A DNA stretch of 64,000 bases from Natronococcus occultus SP4 (GTDB lineage Archaea; Halobacteriota; Halobacteria; Halobacteriales; Natrialbaceae). Within the stretch, counting starts at the first letter, position 1. Every line of letters starts with the position of its first letter. A model generated the notes under the pieces. That model had not been told where the DNA came from. It saw nothing but the letters and a program-made list of their open reading frames with translations, and ran no database searches. A program made the position numbers and the translations under genes. Location of the stretch: assembly GCF_000328685.1 (NCBI RefSeq), contig NC_019976.1, positions 62,001 through 126,000 on the forward strand, given 5' to 3'. Of the stretch, positions 43,367 to 55,800 are shown piece after piece.

Positions 43367-44596
43367 ATGTACGACACGATTCTCGTACCGACCGACGGAA
43401 GTCCGGTGGCAGAAGACGCTGGAACGTACGCGGTCCGACTTGCGGAGCGCTTCGACGCGATGCTCCACGTCGTCTCGGTTCTGGAGCGAGGACTCGTCGG
43501 CGGCGACGACGAAGACGAGGGCGAACAGGCCGTCGACGAACTGGCCGACCGAGCACAGGACCGTGGTCTCGAGGTGACACGCGAACGCCGCGAGGGGAAC
43601 GCCGACGTTCACGAAGAGATTCTCTCATCCGCCGACGAGCGCGATGCGGACCTGATCGTGATGGGGACGACCGGTCGCAGCGGACTCGGCCGATTCTTAC
43701 TGGGCAGCGTCGCCGAGCAGACGCTTCGGGAGTCGCCCGTCCCGGTTGCGACCGTCCACGAAGAGACGTCCCTCGAAGACGAGTTCGAACGCGTCCTGGT
43801 ACCGACCGACGGGAGCCACAGCGCGGCGACCGCCCTTGAGCACGCCGTCGACCTCGCAGTCGAAACGGGGGCCCGGCTCCACGTCGTTCACGTCAGTGAC
43901 GAGGGAGACGTCGACGGAACCGAGACGATCGACCTCTCGAGCGACGACGAACTCGGCCTCGAACCGGTCGACGACGCGCTCGAGCGACTGCGCGGGTCGC
44001 CGCTGGAGGCCGTCGACGTCTCGGTCCCCGCCGGCCGAGTCGACCAGCAGATTCTGGCGATAGCGGCCACGCACGACGCCGACTGCGTCGTGATGGGGAC
44101 CCACGGCGAGACCGGCTTGCGGCGATACCTCCTCGGGAGTTCGACCGAGCGGGTCGTCCGCTTCGCCGGCGTCCCGGTGATCGGCATCAGCGCACCGCGA
44201 ACCGAGGCAGTGACCGTCGAGTACCTCGACTACCGGGTCGTCGACGAACAGGGCTGGTCGATCGAGGACGACGACCTCCTCGAGCGCGCTGCGGACGCCG
44301 GTCTCGACGAGACGGCATACGGTACCTTCGAGGTGTCGCGCGACGAGTACGTCCTCGACGCGGCCGAGGCGGCCGGTCACGACTGGCCGTTTCACTGCCG
44401 GGCCGGCGGCTGCGTGAACTGTACCGCCGTGCTGCTCGAGGGGGGACTCGAGATGGACGTCCAGCGAAGTCTCTCCGAGGACGAAGTGGAGAACCACGAC
44501 ATGCGACTGACCTGCGTCGCGACGCCGACGAGTGACTCGATCGCGCTCGTCTACAACGCCAAGTACCTCGACCGGCTTCAGGACCGCGTCGTCTGA
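43367..44596 (+). CDS. Tandem universal-stress-protein/[2Fe-2S] ferredoxin fusion
   Basis: 409 residues. Usp domain 1 (1-135) has LVPTDGSPVAEDA and VMGTTGRSGLGRFLLGSVAE. Usp domain 2 (141-276) has LVPTDGSHSAATALEHAVDL and VMGTHGETGLRRYLLGSSTE. Residues 280-409 form a complete haloarchaeal plant-type ferredoxin, including the acidic insert (about 295-325), with ligands Cys344-x4-Cys349-x2-Cys352-x30-Cys383 and the ending VYNAKYLDRLQD. The start at 43367 is the usual MYDTILVPTDGS. Earlier in-frame codons lie in non-halophilic sequence. It may couple a nucleotide or stress signal to electron transfer; the combination is unusual. A K+ channel gene begins 17 nt downstream. Confidence 0.93.
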   Translation: MYDTILVPTDGSPVAEDAGTYAVRLAERFDAMLHVVSVLERGLVGGDDEDEGEQAVDELADRAQDRGLEVTRERREGNADVHEEILSSADERDADLIVMGTTGRSGLGRFLLGSVAEQTLRESPVPVATVHEETSLEDEFERVLVPTDGSHSAATALEHAVDLAVETGARLHVVHVSDEGDVDGTETIDLSSDDELGLEPVDDALERLRGSPLEAVDVSVPAGRVDQQILAIAATHDADCVVMGTHGETGLRRYLLGSSTERVVRFAGVPVIGISAPRTEAVTVEYLDYRVVDEQGWSIEDDDLLERAADAGLDETAYGTFEVSRDEYVLDAAEAAGHDWPFHCRAGGCVNCTAVLLEGGLEMDVQRSLSEDEVENHDMRLTCVATPTSDSIALVYNAKYLDRLQDRVV

Positions 44597-44612
44597 CTGA
44601 CTCGGCATAACC

Positions 44613-46250
44613 ATGCCACCGTGGATCTCACGTCGCGCTGTCACCTACCTCGGGCTGGTAGTGGTAACGACCGCCGTCTTCACGGTCGCATACAATGTCG
44701 GGATGACAACCTGGGAGGACGAGCCCCAGCGGCTGGTCCAGTCGTTCGAGGTCGTCTTCCAGAGTTTCACGACGACCGGGTACGGGCAGGACGCACCGTG
44801 GGAAACGACGCGGATGAACCTGCTCGTCGTTGGGATGCAACTCGCCGGGATCGGACTGATCCTCGGGGCGATCGACGCCTTCGTCGTTCCCTGGTTCCAG
44901 ACCGCGTTCCGAACTTCGCCGCCGAAACAGCCGGTCACGCTCGAAGATCACGTCGTGATCTGTGGTTACACGCCTCGAACCGAGTCGTTCGCGACCCAAC
45001 TCGACTCCCTGGATCGGCCGTTCACCGTCGTTGAACCCGACGGAGAGACGGCGACGGAGTTACATGAGGACGGGACGACCGTCGTCCACGGTGATCCGGA
45101 ATCGGTCGACGTCCTCGAGCTGGCGGCCGTCGAGACGGCAACGGCTGTCGTTATCGACGTCGCCGACGATGTCAACGCGAGTATCGTGCTGTCCGTCCAG
45201 GAACTGAACGCGAACGTCCCGATCGTGACTGTCGCCGAAGACGAAGATCGAGCGCCGTACCAGCGAATCGCGGGGGCGGACACGGTGCTGTCGCCCCGCC
45301 AGCTACTTGGCGAGAGTCTCGCGGGTCGAGTCCCGACCGCCGTGACGAGCGATGTCGACGCAAGCGTCCCGATTAGCGACGAGCTCGAACTGGTCGAGGT
45401 GTCGGTTACGGCTGGAAGCCAACTCTGCGGCCAGTCGATCGCAGAGTGTGAGCTATCGGACCAGTTTGGGGTGGTCGTCGTCGGCGCATGGTTCGACGGC
45501 GAATTCGAGAGCCCGGTCGAGATGGATCTCGAAGTGACGCCGGATACACGACTCTTGGTCGCCGGTGATCCGAAAAACGTCGACGAGCTCCGATCACAGG
45601 CACACTCGACCGTCCGCGATCTCGCACCCCAGCGCGTGTTGATCGCGGGCTACGACGAGTCGGGGGAAGCCGCTGCCAAGACCCTCGGGGGGACGACGAC
45701 ACAGGTAACCATCCTCGACATCGAGGACAAGCCGGGTGTCGACGTTGTCGGCGACGCCCGCGAGCCGGGAATGTTACGCGAGGCCGGCATCGAGGACGCG
45801 TCGGCGGTGATCGTCACCGTCGGAGACGACACAACCGCCATCTTCGTCACGCTCGTCGTCCAGGATCTGAACGCCGGCGTCGACGTTTTCGCCAGGGCAG
45901 ATCGGGAGGAAGACGTCCAGAAACTCTACCGTGCAGGAGCTGACGATGTCCAGGCGCTGGCGACGGTCAGCGGTCGAATGATGGTCTCGACTGTTTTCGA
46001 AGACGAAGCTGCGCTCGCGTTCGACAAACGGATCAGGGTCGTGGCGACTCCGACCGGTGAACTCGGAGGGCAGACGCTCGAGACGGGCGACATCCGCGAA
46101 CGGACCGGGACGACCGTCCTCGCCATCGTCAGGGACGACGACGTAATTACCGAGTTCGACCCACAGTCGTTCGAACTCGAAGACGACGACGAACTCGTGC
46201 TGGCCGGTACCGACGAGAACGTCCGCCGGTTCGAACGTGAGTTCGGATAG
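44613..46250 (+). CDS. Two-TM potassium channel with two RCK (TrkA-N/TrkA-C) units
   Basis: 545 residues. Two N-terminal helices flank a pore loop with the selectivity filter TTTGYG at 53-58. Two RCK units follow: DHVVICGYTPRTESFATQLD and, from about 345, QRVLIAGYDESGEAAAKTLG, each with a Rossmann nucleotide site, and TrkA-C domains (ISDELELVEVSVTAGSQLCG and FDKRIRVVATPTGELGGQTL). Such MthK/GsuK-like channels gate K+ by ligand or NAD(H) binding. K+ is the main osmolyte of haloarchaea. It is probably co-transcribed with the Usp-ferredoxin gene. Confidence 0.92.
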   Translation: MPPWISRRAVTYLGLVVVTTAVFTVAYNVGMTTWEDEPQRLVQSFEVVFQSFTTTGYGQDAPWETTRMNLLVVGMQLAGIGLILGAIDAFVVPWFQTAFRTSPPKQPVTLEDHVVICGYTPRTESFATQLDSLDRPFTVVEPDGETATELHEDGTTVVHGDPESVDVLELAAVETATAVVIDVADDVNASIVLSVQELNANVPIVTVAEDEDRAPYQRIAGADTVLSPRQLLGESLAGRVPTAVTSDVDASVPISDELELVEVSVTAGSQLCGQSIAECELSDQFGVVVVGAWFDGEFESPVEMDLEVTPDTRLLVAGDPKNVDELRSQAHSTVRDLAPQRVLIAGYDESGEAAAKTLGGTTTQVTILDIEDKPGVDVVGDAREPGMLREAGIEDASAVIVTVGDDTTAIFVTLVVQDLNAGVDVFARADREEDVQKLYRAGADDVQALATVSGRMMVSTVFEDEAALAFDKRIRVVATPTGELGGQTLETGDIRERTGTTVLAIVRDDDVITEFDPQSFELEDDDELVLAGTDENVRRFEREFG

Positions 46251-46365
46251 CAATCTGTCGCCCGTTGCTTGCTGCTGGCGTTCTCCGATTCATGACTTGA
46301 ACGTCGTCGAATGTCGAGAGAGAACTTGGAATGTGTTTGCACGCGACTGTGAGGGTCGGGAACAG

Positions 46366-46373
46366 TTTTATAT
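46366..46373 (+). promoter_or_regulatory. TATA box of the ferric-reductase-like gene
   Basis: TTTTATAT lies 48-55 nt before the ATG at 46421, leaving a short leader of about 20-25 nt. Confidence 0.6.
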
Positions 46374-46420
46374 GAGTGATCGGTGTCCGTTCGGCAACGA
46401 ATACGTGACACGGAGGAGTC

Positions 46421-47071
46421 ATGACATCTGACACTAACAACGAGCTCACCCATCATCTGGGCGTAGCGATCGGCAGCATCGTCGTGGCTGTTCTGCTGTG
46501 GGGCATCGGATACCGCGGCCAGCGAGTCGTCGCTGCCGTTCCCTTCTTCATCCTGTTTGTCGTAATGGTTATCGGCCCGCTGGTCCGTATCAGGCCGTCG
46601 ATCAGGCGTCGGTTTTCCGGGAACTTCCCCGTGAACTGGCGATCGGAACTGGGGATCTGGTTTGCGATCTGGTCGGTCGTCCACGTACTGTTCGTCTTCT
46701 GGGCACGCGACTGGGACGTCGTCGGCTATCTCGTCGACATGAGTCCGTGGGCGTTCGGTGCCATGGTCGCCGTCATCATCGCGATCGTGCTGGCGTTTAC
46801 GTCCAACAACAGAGCCTACGACTCCCTCGGACCGAAAGCCTGGAAGTGGCACCAGAGTCACGGCACGTACGTCATCTTCTGGCTCGTTGCCGTCCACGGC
46901 TACGATCGAGCGTACCTCCGACCGTACGAAGAGATGGGGTTTCCCTCGGACGATCCGCTCCACCTGATTTACCTCGCGATGATCGTCATCGTCGTCGCCC
47001 TCCACGTGGTCGCGTTCATAGCGGTCGTCTCCGAGTACCGGAAGACCGGCGAGTATCCACCGGACCTGTAG
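46421..47071 (+). CDS. Ferric-reductase-like transmembrane protein
   Basis: 216 residues with about six helices. Histidines that could hold haem lie in LGIWFAIWSVVHVLFVF, KWHQSHGTYVIFWLVAVHGY and the last helix (IVVALHVVAF). This is the layout of the YedZ/MsrQ and ferric-reductase-like membrane domain (PF01794-type). It lacks NAD- or FAD-binding domains. It may supply electrons to a partner that is not adjacent, or use quinol. Confidence 0.85.
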   Translation: MTSDTNNELTHHLGVAIGSIVVAVLLWGIGYRGQRVVAAVPFFILFVVMVIGPLVRIRPSIRRRFSGNFPVNWRSELGIWFAIWSVVHVLFVFWARDWDVVGYLVDMSPWAFGAMVAVIIAIVLAFTSNNRAYDSLGPKAWKWHQSHGTYVIFWLVAVHGYDRAYLRPYEEMGFPSDDPLHLIYLAMIVIVVALHVVAFIAVVSEYRKTGEYPPDL

Positions 47072-47175
47072 CCCTCGCTCAGAACAACCGCCCCGAGTCG
47101 ACTTCGACCCCGCGCTCGAGGAGCCCGATCATGTAGCTCGATCCGAAAGCCTCGCGAACGGGAATCGTCGACCGG

Positions 47176-49986
<2,811 letters not shown>

Positions 49987-50174
49987 GTGTGGAGTATGAT
50001 TCTCGGTAGAGTAATAATCAGTTGGGATCCCCAAGGGTTGGGAACACGATCAATCGTGGCGATCTGTCCGGGTTCCGGCGACCGATTGGTCGTTGACGAG
50101 AAGGTGACGAGCCAGCTCCAGTCTGCCCGTCGGTCGAACCGACTCCCGGGTTCGACCTCGTCTGCGTCCCGGAG

Positions 50175-50460
50175 CTACCCGGTGGGGAAAACGCCGTCGT
50201 CGAACGGTACGACGGCGACCGTGTACGGCGTCTCGTCGACGAGCTCGGGGGTCGAGTTCGGACGTCGTTGTTGCCGCGTCGTCGCGGTGTCCGAGAGCGA
50301 TCGCTCCGCGAGCGTTCGCGTGCCGCAGTCAGGACAGCCCGACCGCGGCGGCAGGACGTTCTGGGACGGAGCGACAGTCGTCACCACCAGTATCGACGAA
50401 GAGAACGGGACCGCGACGACGAACGGCCGACTCGACGTGTCCAGCACCGGGGCGACTATT
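50175..50460 (-). pseudogene. Fragment of a zinc-ribbon/OB-fold (DUF35-type) protein
   Basis: The frame holds RSGCPDCGTRTLAERSLSDT and STPELVDETPYTVAVVPFDD G, matching the ribbon and the start of the OB fold of acyl-CoA-associated DUF35 proteins. The middle is Arg/Gln-rich and the expected end (GEEVEL-like) is replaced by a frame change after VFPTG. It is probably a decayed copy. Confidence 0.4.
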
Positions 50461-50485
50461 CCGATCGATGGAGGAAGACGGCGTT

Positions 50486-51157
50486 CTACCGATCATACGC
50501 CTGTTCTCGTCTCCCCACGATATCCGGCAGCAGTTTCCGCTGGGCCGACGCGAGATGTTCTGCGAACGTCGCCCGGTTGATCTCGAGCGCCGCGGCGACC
50601 TCGCCGGCCGTGGCGTCCCGTGGTCGCTCGAAGTACCCCATCTCGAGGGCCGTCCGGAGCACCTCGATCTGGCGGTCCGTAAGGACGTCCCGGTCGACAT
50701 ATAGCAGGTTCGATCCCTTCCGGCTGGTCTCCGAGCGAATGAGCCGTTCGACCGAGAGTCCCTCGTACTGTGATCGAAGCTCCGTGAGCAGGGGCCGGAT
50801 CTCGTCCATCTCGGCGACGTGGAAGGTGACGAACAGCGCGTCCTCGCTCGCCTCGACGTTCGCGATCGGACAGCCGAACCGTTCGATCGAGACACAGGGG
50901 CAGTCCCGGTCGGCGTCCCGGTCGAACCGGTAGATCTCGCTCGAGGCGTCGGTAAACACCGTCTCCACCGGAAGTTCGAGGGCGTCAGCGTCCTCTCTGC
51001 TCGATTCGAGGACGAACTCCTCGACCGTCCGTCCCGTCTCCGGATCGGCAGACCAGGCGATCGATCGGCCGGTCCCGCCGGTCGCCGCGGCGACGTCCAC
51101 GACCGGACACTCTGCGGGTGACTCGATCCGTAACTCGACGCGAACGCCGCTTCCCAT
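50486..51157 (-). CDS. NarO/DmsR-type HTH-10 regulator with cysteine-rich sensor motif
   Basis: 223 residues. Cys17, Cys86, Cys88 and Cys96 give the C-xn-C-x-C-x7-C motif (DCPCVSIERFGCP) described for NarO of Haloferax volcanii, where an oxygen-sensitive Fe-S centre is proposed. The C-terminal HTH-10 reads LTDRQIEVLRTALEMGYFER then GEVAAALEINRATFAEHLAS. The gene is divergent from the Mrp gene and 1.7 kb from the molybdoenzyme genes, so it probably activates them when oxygen is low. Its ATG lies about 26 nt from a TATA box, so its transcript is likely leaderless. Confidence 0.88.
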   Translation of the reverse strand: MGSGVRVELRIESPAECPVVDVAAATGGTGRSIAWSADPETGRTVEEFVLESSREDADALELPVETVFTDASSEIYRFDRDADRDCPCVSIERFGCPIANVEASEDALFVTFHVAEMDEIRPLLTELRSQYEGLSVERLIRSETSRKGSNLLYVDRDVLTDRQIEVLRTALEMGYFERPRDATAGEVAAALEINRATFAEHLASAQRKLLPDIVGRREQAYDR

Positions 51158-51178
51158 GTGGTGTGGTATCAGAACTCA

Positions 51179-51204
51179 GTATAAAAGTAAGATGCATGCA
51201 TCTT
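51179..51204. promoter_or_regulatory. TATA box of the NarO/DmsR-type gene with adjoining 16-bp palindrome
   Basis: On the minus strand TTTTATAC (51179-51186) sits 22-29 nt before the regulator ATG. Directly beside it is the perfect palindrome AAGATGCATGCATCTT (51189-51204), in the position of an operator or activator site. Autoregulation is a reasonable inference. Confidence 0.6.
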
Positions 51205-51278
51205 CATGGCCCTGATAATAGCTGCTGTAACTGACGGCCCATGACCCTCTCGCGGTCGTCCTCGCGAGACGTGCCGAG

Positions 51279-51286
51279 TATATAAA
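51279..51286 (+). promoter_or_regulatory. TATA box of the Mrp-family gene
   Basis: TATATAAA is too close to the in-frame ATG at 51300 for that to be the start and well placed for the ATG at 51342. Confidence 0.6.
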
Positions 51287-51341
51287 CCACCACAGCGTTA
51301 TGGGAGCGGTCGTTTGTTGCCGCGTCACGCAGTACCGGAGT

Positions 51342-52553
51342 ATGAGCACCGATTCGCCGACCCAGGATCGGAACCCGTTTCGAGCGATCGAACTTCCCGA
51401 CGGCACAGATCCGATCTCGAAGGGGATCGTCCGCTCGTTCGAGCGAACGGACGGAACGGTCACGGTCGAGGTCGCCGTCGACGGGCTCGGCGACGACCTC
51501 GCAGAACGGATCGTCGAGCAGATCCGCGGCGCCGCGCTCGCGGTGCCGGAGACCGAACGCGTCCGCGTGTTGCCGGCGCGCCACAAGGACACGGACGTCG
51601 AGCTTCCCGCCGTCGATCACGTGATCGCCGTCGCGAGCGCAAAAGGCGGCGTCGGGAAGACGACCGTCTCGGTCGCGCTCGCGCGGACGCTGTCTGCCAG
51701 GGGGTACGACGTCGGGCTCTTCGACGCGGACATCTACGGACCGAACGTTCCCCACCTCCTCGAGGACGTCGAGGGCCCGGTCCTGACGAACGACAGCGGC
51801 CAGCCGGTTCCCCTCGAGGGCGAGGACGGACTGCAGGTCCTCAGCCCCGGCGTCGTCGGTGGCGACCCGCCGACGGCCCGTCGCGGCGCGATCGCGTACG
51901 GCGCCGTCGAGAACCTGCTCGGCCAGGGCGCCTGGTCCGAGCGGGACGTGTTGATCATCGATATGCCGGCGGGATCCGACGACGTCGTCGGCGCCGTAGT
52001 CGAACACGTCCCGGTCGACGGTGCCGTCTTCGTGACGACGCCGTTCGACGCGAGCGTCGAGGACACCCGCCGGACGATCGAGCTGTTCGACGAGCGCGGC
52101 GTCGCCGCCGTCGCGGGGGTCGTCAACATGAACAGCTTCGCGTGTGAGTGTTGTGGGGAACGAAACGTCCTGTTCGAGGACGCCGTCGAACTGGACGTGC
52201 CGATCGTCCACGGTGTCCCCTTCGATCGCGAGCTCCAGCGCAACCCCGGGGGTCGCCGTGAGTACGACGCGTTCGACGAGCTCGCAGGGACGGTCGGCGA
52301 GTTCCTGGAGGAGGTCCTCGGCGCCGTCCCCGACGACGCCCTCGAGCTGCGGGGGCTGCCCCGCGAGAGCCAGGTGCGACAGTTGAGCGACGAGCTGGGT
52401 GCGACGGCGCCCGGTGACAGCGTCAGGGCCGTCGTCGAGGACCCGACGGCCGTCGACGACGCGCTTCGGGCCGACGTCGGCGGCGTTCTCGACGCGGCCG
52501 ATCGCTCGCCGGTTGGGACGACCGGAGCCCTGCTCGAACTGACGCGGGGCTGA
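51342..52553 (+). CDS. Mrp/NBP35-family Fe-S scaffold ATPase
   Basis: 403 residues from the ATG at 51342. Residues 1-85 are a DUF59-like domain. The deviant P-loop is KGGVGKTT (101-108), then DADIYGPNVPHLL and IIDMPAGSDD. Cys268, Cys270 and Cys271 (ACECCGE) can hold a bridging cluster. A C-terminal 70-residue piece (ELRGLPRESQVRQLSDELGA) resembles a TusA/DUF2249-type fold. It probably loads Fe-S clusters into apoproteins, such as the neighbouring molybdoenzyme subunits; the link is by position only. Confidence 0.88.
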   Translation: MSTDSPTQDRNPFRAIELPDGTDPISKGIVRSFERTDGTVTVEVAVDGLGDDLAERIVEQIRGAALAVPETERVRVLPARHKDTDVELPAVDHVIAVASAKGGVGKTTVSVALARTLSARGYDVGLFDADIYGPNVPHLLEDVEGPVLTNDSGQPVPLEGEDGLQVLSPGVVGGDPPTARRGAIAYGAVENLLGQGAWSERDVLIIDMPAGSDDVVGAVVEHVPVDGAVFVTTPFDASVEDTRRTIELFDERGVAAVAGVVNMNSFACECCGERNVLFEDAVELDVPIVHGVPFDRELQRNPGGRREYDAFDELAGTVGEFLEEVLGAVPDDALELRGLPRESQVRQLSDELGATAPGDSVRAVVEDPTAVDDALRADVGGVLDAADRSPVGTTGALLELTRG

Positions 52554-52818
52554 TCGTCGCTCGTTGTTCGCTGTTCGTGGTCCGTCACTCGTTACTCGCG
52601 CTCGTGGTTCGTTTCCCCGCGTTTCTACCCCCGTTAAAAACGCCCATAGTGCGGTGGTTGTACGCTGTTCGGCGGGGCCGTGACACGTAGAGATATGCGC
52701 ACTGATCGCACGACGACCGCGCTCGACGGCACGATCGGCGTTTCGACCCCGGTACCGACACCGATCTCCGGTGGGGTGAACCGACCCGACGTCCTCGGCC
52801 CGGGCCGGAGGTGGGACG

Positions 52819-55800
52819 ATGGCTAGCGACGAGTTCGATCCTGCGTCGGAGACGCCCCTCGCGGACGGTCCGTCGCGTCGTTCGGTCCTCAAAGCCGGCG
52901 CTGTCGCGGCCTCGACCGCGCTCGCGGGCTGTTCGCTTCCGGGTGCCGGTGACGAGGAGGACCCGGACGAGCCGTTCAACGTCTTCGCGGAGTACCCTGA
53001 CCGCGACTGGGAGGAGTTCTACCGCGACATCTGGGACGTCGACGACACGTTCATGCTGACGTGTACACCCAACGACACCCACAACTGCTACCTCGAGGCC
53101 CAGGTCACCAACGGGACGATCACGCGCCTCCAGCCCTCGATGGGGTACGGCGAGGCGACTGACCTCCAGGGGACCAGGCGTCCTCGCGCTGGGACCCCCG
53201 CGTCTGCCAGAAGGGGCTCGCGATGATCGAACGCTTCTACGGCGACCGCCGCGTTCACGCACCGATGGTCCGGGAGGGGTTCCTCGAGTGGGTCGAGGAC
53301 GGCTTCCCCCGCGAGGACGACGGCTCGATGCCCGAGGAGTACGCCCAGCGCGGCGAGGACGGCTGGGAGGAGGTCTCCTTCGAGGAGGCCTACGAGCTCG
53401 CCGCCGAAACGATCCTCGAGATCGCCGACCACTACAGCGGCGAGGCCGGCCAGCAGTCGCTGCTCGAGCAGGAGTACGACGAGCGGGTCGTCGAGGAGAC
53501 TGGCGGCGCCGGAATCCGGACGATGAAGTTCCGCGGCGGCATGCCGCTGCTGGGACTGATCCGCCTGATGGGGATGTACCGGGTGGCGAACCAGATGGCG
53601 CTGGTCGACCACCACGTTCGTGACGTCGACGAGGATGAGGCGCTCGGCGGCGTCGGCCTGGACAACTACTCCTGGCATACGGACCTGCCGCCGGGACACA
53701 CCATGGTCACCGGCCAGCAGACCGTCGATTTCGATCTGTCGAACGTCGAGTACGCCGACAACATCGTCCTGATGGGGATGAACTGGATCTGTACGAAGAT
53801 GGCCGACTCCCACTGGCTGACCGAGGCCCGGATGAAGGGAGCGGACGTCACCGGCGTCTTCACCGACTACGCCGCGACGGCGACGAAGTGCGACGAGGTG
53901 ATCACCGTCAGGAACGGAACCGACACGGCGTTGTTACTCGGCGCCGCTCGGGAGATCATCGAGGAAGAGATGTACGACGCCGAGTTCGTCCGCCAGCACA
54001 CCGACCTGCCGCTGTTGGTGCGGATGGACGAGGGTCGACTGCTGCGCGCGAGCGACGTGATCGAGGGCTACGAGCCCGCGGAACTGGAAAAGACCGTGGT
54101 CGTCGAGGACGACGCGGAGCGTCCGAGCGAGGGCGTGACCGACGTCTGGGAGAACGTCCTCACCGAGGACCTGCGGATCGACTGGGGCGACTTCGTCGTT
54201 CGCGACGAGGAGACCGAAGAGTACGTGGCGGTCAGCCGCGACGAAGTCGGCGAGGACTTCGATGTCCCCGCGAGCCTGGAGGGTCCCTTCGAGGTCGAGA
54301 CCGCCGCCGGCGAGACGATCGAGGTCCGGACCGTCTTCGATCTGATCGCCGAACACCTCGCCGACACGTGGGACGCCGAGACCGTCGCGGAGATCACCGG
54401 CACGGATCCCGACGCGGTCGAGAGTCTGGCCGAGGCGTTCGGGACGAGCCACGAGTCGGCGCTGCTGTTGACCGGGATGGGACCGAACCACTACACCAAC
54501 CAGGACCTGTTCGGCCGCGCCTCGTTCCTGCTGACGTCGCTGACGCGCAACGTCGGCCACTTCGGCGGCAACGTCGGCAGCTACGCCGGGAACTACCGCG
54601 GCGCGTACTTCAACGGGCGGAGCCAGTGGATCAACGAGGACCCGTTCGATCCCGAACTCGATCCCGACGAGCCCGCCCCCGAGGACGGCCGCCGGACCTC
54701 GCAGTCGACCCACTGGTACTCCCACGGTGATCGGCCGCTGAAGTTCAACGACGAAGGCGAGTACGACCCGGAGGACGGCGAGTACTACATGGGTGACTCG
54801 CACATGTTTACGCCGACGAAGTTCCTCTGGACGGCCGGCTCGAACTCGATTCTGGGCAACGCAAAAGGTGCCTACGATATCATCCAGAACATGCTGCGGA
54901 CGGGAGCTATCGAGGCCGTCTTCACCAACGAGTGGTGGTGGACGAAGACCTGCGAATACTCCGATATCGTCTTCCCGGTCGACTCGTGGGCCGAGCACCA
55001 CGTCCACGACATTACGGCCTCGGTGACGAACCCGTTCGTGATGACGATGCCCGAGACGGGCCTCGAGGAGCGCATCTACAACACCCGGAACGACGCCCAG
55101 ATCTACGCGGGCGTCGCGGCGGCGCTGGCCGAGTCCACCGGTGACGACCGGTTCGAGGACTACTGGGCGTTCATCGACGAGGACGACCACCAGGCACGCC
55201 CGTACCTCCAGCGGATCATCGACAACTCGAACACCGTCGCCGGCTACGACGTCGACGAGATGCTCGAGGAGGCCGAGGACGGCGTTCCGAAACTCATCAT
55301 GACCGGAACCTACCCCAAGTTCAAGGGCGGACGCCAGATCCAGGAGGACGACCCCTGGTACACGAAGACCGGTCGCCTCGAGTTCTTCCGCGAGGAGGGA
55401 CGCTTTACAGACGCCGGCGAGAACATCCCGGTCTTCCGGGAGGTGATGGACGGGACGCCGAACGAACCGAACGTCCTCGTCGACGACGGGGATCACCCGC
55501 TGATCGACCCGGAGACCCCCGAGGACCGCGGCTGGGATCCCGACCAGCGCGACGGCGACCTCCGTCAGGTGCGCAACGTGGTGATGGAGACCGAGGAGTT
55601 CCTCGAGTCCGAGCATCCGCTGACGGAGCTAGACGAGGGGTACCGCTACAACTACATGACGCCGAAGTACCGCCACGGCGCCCACACGTTCGCCAACGCC
55701 CTGCCGAACATCGCGGTCTGGTGGGGAAACTTCGGCGACTTCGACCGCGAGGACGACCGCCGTCCGTACATCGGCGAGGGGTACGTCGAGATGAATCCCG

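Noticed and set aside
52558..52615. Short repeated TCGTGGTTCG/TCGTTGTTCG-like words that might suggest a repeat array
   Set aside because: Units are irregular, very short and without spacers; not a CRISPR array. No CRISPR array is seen anywhere in the window.
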